From JAJEBT01 sp965221485 (GTDB lineage Bacteria; Pseudomonadota; Alphaproteobacteria; MPNO01; UBA830): 64,000 nt of DNA. The notes beneath the pieces are model-generated. The model had not been told where the DNA came from. It did no database searches and was given only the letters and a program-made list of their open reading frames with translations. Of the stretch, positions 62,187-64,000 are shown in pieces. The translations under genes were made by a program, and so were the position numbers. The DNA is taken from positions 1,488,001 to 1,552,000 of the forward strand of contig OZ244893.1 of NCBI GenBank assembly GCA_965221485.1. Direction: 5' to 3'. How positions within the stretch are numbered: position 1 is the stretch's first letter; each line of letters opens with the position of its first letter.

Positions 62187-64000
62187 CTATTCTTCCGCTG
62201 ACGCCTGTATCGCCTCGAACCCGACAAGTTGATCCCCCTCATGAACCCGTTCACCCGCCGCGAACAGGATTTCAGTGATCCGGCCATCAGACGGCGCACA
62301 TATGGTGTGCTCCACCTTCATCGCTTCCATGACCAGAAGAGGCTGGTTGGCCGCCACGATATCTCCGGCCCGAACCCTGACCGCCGTGACCACCCCTGGC
62401 ATGGTAGCGCGCAAGGATGACGCGTCTCCTGCCAAATCCGAGCCAACCGACAGGGGATCGCAGACCATCAGGTTGTAACGGCGATCATCAAGGAAAATGG
62501 TCAGATCGTTCCGGTCACGGACGACCTCGGCCCGGAAAGGAACGCCTTCAAGCATCCCTTCGAACCGCACGCGCGAGGTCCAGCGTCCATGACCTGCCAA
62601 CACGGTACCGTCGCTTCTTCGAATGTCTCCGGACGGATATCGAGCGAATTCAAAACGGTCATCCCGCCACTCCAGCACAATCGACCGTCGTCCGGCACCT
62701 CCCAGTCGCCATCCGGCCTTGTCCGCCCAGGGCGACCGGCCCCTGCCGCCGCGCTGCGATGACGTCAGCAGCGCCAGGGCTGCAAGATCCTGTATCGGAA
62801 CTACCGGTTCGGTCGTCTCCGCTGTCAGGACTGACAGATTGCCCGCGATGAACTCTGTATCCACCTGACCAGCCCGGAACATGGCATGATCAACAATGGC
62901 TCGCAGGAATGCTTCGTTGGTCAGAGGTCCGGCAACCCGGACCGCCCCCAGGGCTGCAGAGAGGCGTTCAGACGCAACCTGGCGGTTCGCACCGTGGGCA
63001 ATGACCTTGGCGATCATCGGATCGTAGTGAATCGTGATCTCGTCACCCTTTCTGACACCGGAATCGATTCTGACACCGTCGTGATTGCCGGGGAGAAAGA
63101 GATGCGAGATTCGTCCGGTTCCGGGTCGGAATGCCGCGGCCGGATCTTCGGCATAAAGACGGGCTTCAATAGCATGCCCCTCGATTTCAATGTCCTCCTG
63201 CCGTTTTGGCAAACGGCTTCCGTTCGCCACCTGCAACTGCCAATCCACCAGATCTATACCGGTAATCGCTTCCGTGACAGGGTGCTCGACCTGAAGTCGC
63301 GTGTTCATTTCCATGAAGGCAAAACTGCCATCGGAATCGAGGAGAAACTCGATCGTTCCCGCCCCCACATAATCGACCGCTTTCGCCGCCTTTACGGCAA
63401 CGTCCCCCAGGCGCTGGCGCAATTCATCCCCAAGTCCCGGCGCCGGCGCTTCCTCAACCACCTTCTGGTGCCGCCGCTGGACCGAGCAATCCCGTTCAAA
63501 CAGGTGAAGCAGGTTGCCGTGATCATCCCCGAATACCTGAATCTCGATATGGCGCGGGGCCTTCAGGTACTTTTCAATGAGCAGGGCATCACTTCCAAAC
63601 GACGAGAAGGCCTCTCGCCGGGCCGCAGCCAAAGCCTCAACGAGTTGGTCTGGCTCCTCGACCACCCGCATGCCCCGCCCGCCTCCTCCAAGCGCCGGCT
63701 TGACCATGACGGGAAAGCCAATGTCGTGGGCTGTTCTGATCAAATCGTCATCGCCGGTCGCCCCGGGGTCTCCCGCCAATACGGGAACACCGGCCGCAGA
63801 CATGATTCTCTTTGCCTCGGATTTCGAAGCCATGGAACGAATTGCCGACGTAGACGGCCCCACAAACACCACATCGTGATCACCGCACGCGGCAGCAAAA
63901 TCCGCATTCTCGGAAAGAAATCCGAAACCCGGATGAATCGCCCAGGCACCGCAGCGCCTGGCCGCCGCGATGATGGACTCACCGTCCAGGTAGCTGTCCC
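62187..64000 (-). CDS. Biotin-dependent acyl-CoA carboxylase alpha subunit (5' end beyond window)
   Basis: At least 603 codons, open to the right edge. The frame upstream of the internal GTG at 63872 reads AIHPGFGFLSENADFA, the conserved start region of biotin carboxylase, so roughly 60 N-terminal residues lie outside. Next come the ATP-grasp loop GGGGRGMRVV, EIQVFGDDHGN, the catalytic EMNTRLQVEHPVTE, and the C-terminal biotinyl domain with EAMKVEH (biotin on Lys). This layout fits methylcrotonyl-, propionyl- or geranyl-type carboxylases. The beta subunit should be just upstream, outside the window. Confidence 0.94.
   Translation of the reverse strand, partial: DSYLDGESIIAAARRCGAWAIHPGFGFLSENADFAAACGDHDVVFVGPSTSAIRSMASKSEAKRIMSAAGVPVLAGDPGATGDDDLIRTAHDIGFPVMVKPALGGGGRGMRVVEEPDQLVEALAAARREAFSSFGSDALLIEKYLKAPRHIEIQVFGDDHGNLLHLFERDCSVQRRHQKVVEEAPAPGLGDELRQRLGDVAVKAAKAVDYVGAGTIEFLLDSDGSFAFMEMNTRLQVEHPVTEAITGIDLVDWQLQVANGSRLPKRQEDIEIEGHAIEARLYAEDPAAAFRPGTGRISHLFLPGNHDGVRIDSGVRKGDEITIHYDPMIAKVIAHGANRQVASERLSAALGAVRVAGPLTNEAFLRAIVDHAMFRAGQVDTEFIAGNLSVLTAETTEPVVPIQDLAALALLTSSQRGGRGRSPWADKAGWRLGGAGRRSIVLEWRDDRFEFARYPSGDIRRSDGTVLAGHGRWTSRVRFEGMLEGVPFRAEVVRDRNDLTIFLDDRRYNLMVCDPLSVGSDLAGDASSLRATMPGVVTAVRVRAGDIVAANQPLLVMEAMKVEHTICAPSDGRITEILFAAGERVHEGDQLVGFEAIQASAEE

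Overview
The window is a 64 kb stretch of GC-rich bacterial chromosome that reads as an alphaproteobacterium. The clues are the family mix: UbiD-type decarboxylases, SBP-fold decarboxylases of the 4,5-dihydroxyphthalate type, LigJ/LigK-like enzymes, 2-aminobenzoyl-CoA pathway genes, a Liv-type aromatic importer and a TRAP remnant. No rRNA gene or phylogenetic marker is present, so genus and order cannot be named. I see no CRISPR array, transposase or phage module.

Layout. (1) 0.2-1.4 kb: a tRNA-Val(UAC) beside a decayed TRAP permease (dctM) and a GntR regulator with a degraded C-terminus. (2) 1.6-8.0 kb: two UbiD-family decarboxylases diverge from a LysR regulator followed by a ThDP enzyme. 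One UbiD has Gln in place of a metal-ligand His. (3) 8.3-15.2 kb: a leftward run of TauD-type oxygenase, LysR regulator, heme-oxygenase-like diiron protein, 4,5-dihydroxyphthalate-decarboxylase-like protein, ornithine-cyclodeaminase-like protein, D-2-hydroxyacid dehydrogenase, CinA C-domain and an ArsC/Spx-like protein. I do not recognise this as a described pathway. (4) 15.9-18.3 kb: a small secreted protein, a DksA/TraR-type zinc finger, a lone enoyl-CoA hydratase and a vapBC locus whose toxin is cut in half. (5) 18.6-26.0 kb: a divergent pair of operons, ridA-like plus Rieske alpha/beta leftward and SDR-MarR-enoyl-CoA hydratase-acyl-CoA dehydrogenase-CoA ligase rightward. The rightward set matches the hybrid CoA route for 2-aminobenzoate (anthranilate). 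(6) 26.0-31.0 kb: 3-hydroxyacyl-CoA dehydrogenase, SDR and two kynurenine-formamidase-like cyclases, then a DUF3500 protein. (7) 31.6-33.7 kb: a lipoprotein with a long alanine-rich coiled coil and a TbpB-like C-terminal barrel. (8) 34.4-49.2 kb: a phthalate-dioxygenase-type Rieske oxygenase, a cytosolic SBP-like protein, two tandem peptide-type binding proteins, and an operon that interleaves a Dpp-type ABC importer with LigJ-like, LigK-like, class III ring-cleavage and FAD hydroxylase genes. (9) 49.2-61.8 kb: a UMF1 transporter, the fused 2-aminobenzoyl-CoA monooxygenase/reductase, and a Liv-type importer between two acyl-CoA ligases. (10) The right edge cuts a biotin-dependent acyl-CoA carboxylase alpha subunit.

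How the parts fit. A 16-bp palindrome (RTTTTA-RRCT-TAAAAC) lies in the divergent promoter at 20.87 kb and again upstream of the monooxygenase/reductase at 53.15 kb. This suggests that one regulator, probably the MarR protein at 21.7 kb, joins two loci 32 kb apart into an anthranilate-CoA regulon. Separately, the 34-49 kb block has most of the parts for taking up an aromatic acid, hydroxylating or decarboxylating it, opening the ring by extradiol cleavage, and degrading the product through 4-oxalomesaconate to pyruvate and oxaloacetate. LigC/LigI-type genes and Rieske reductases are not in the window.
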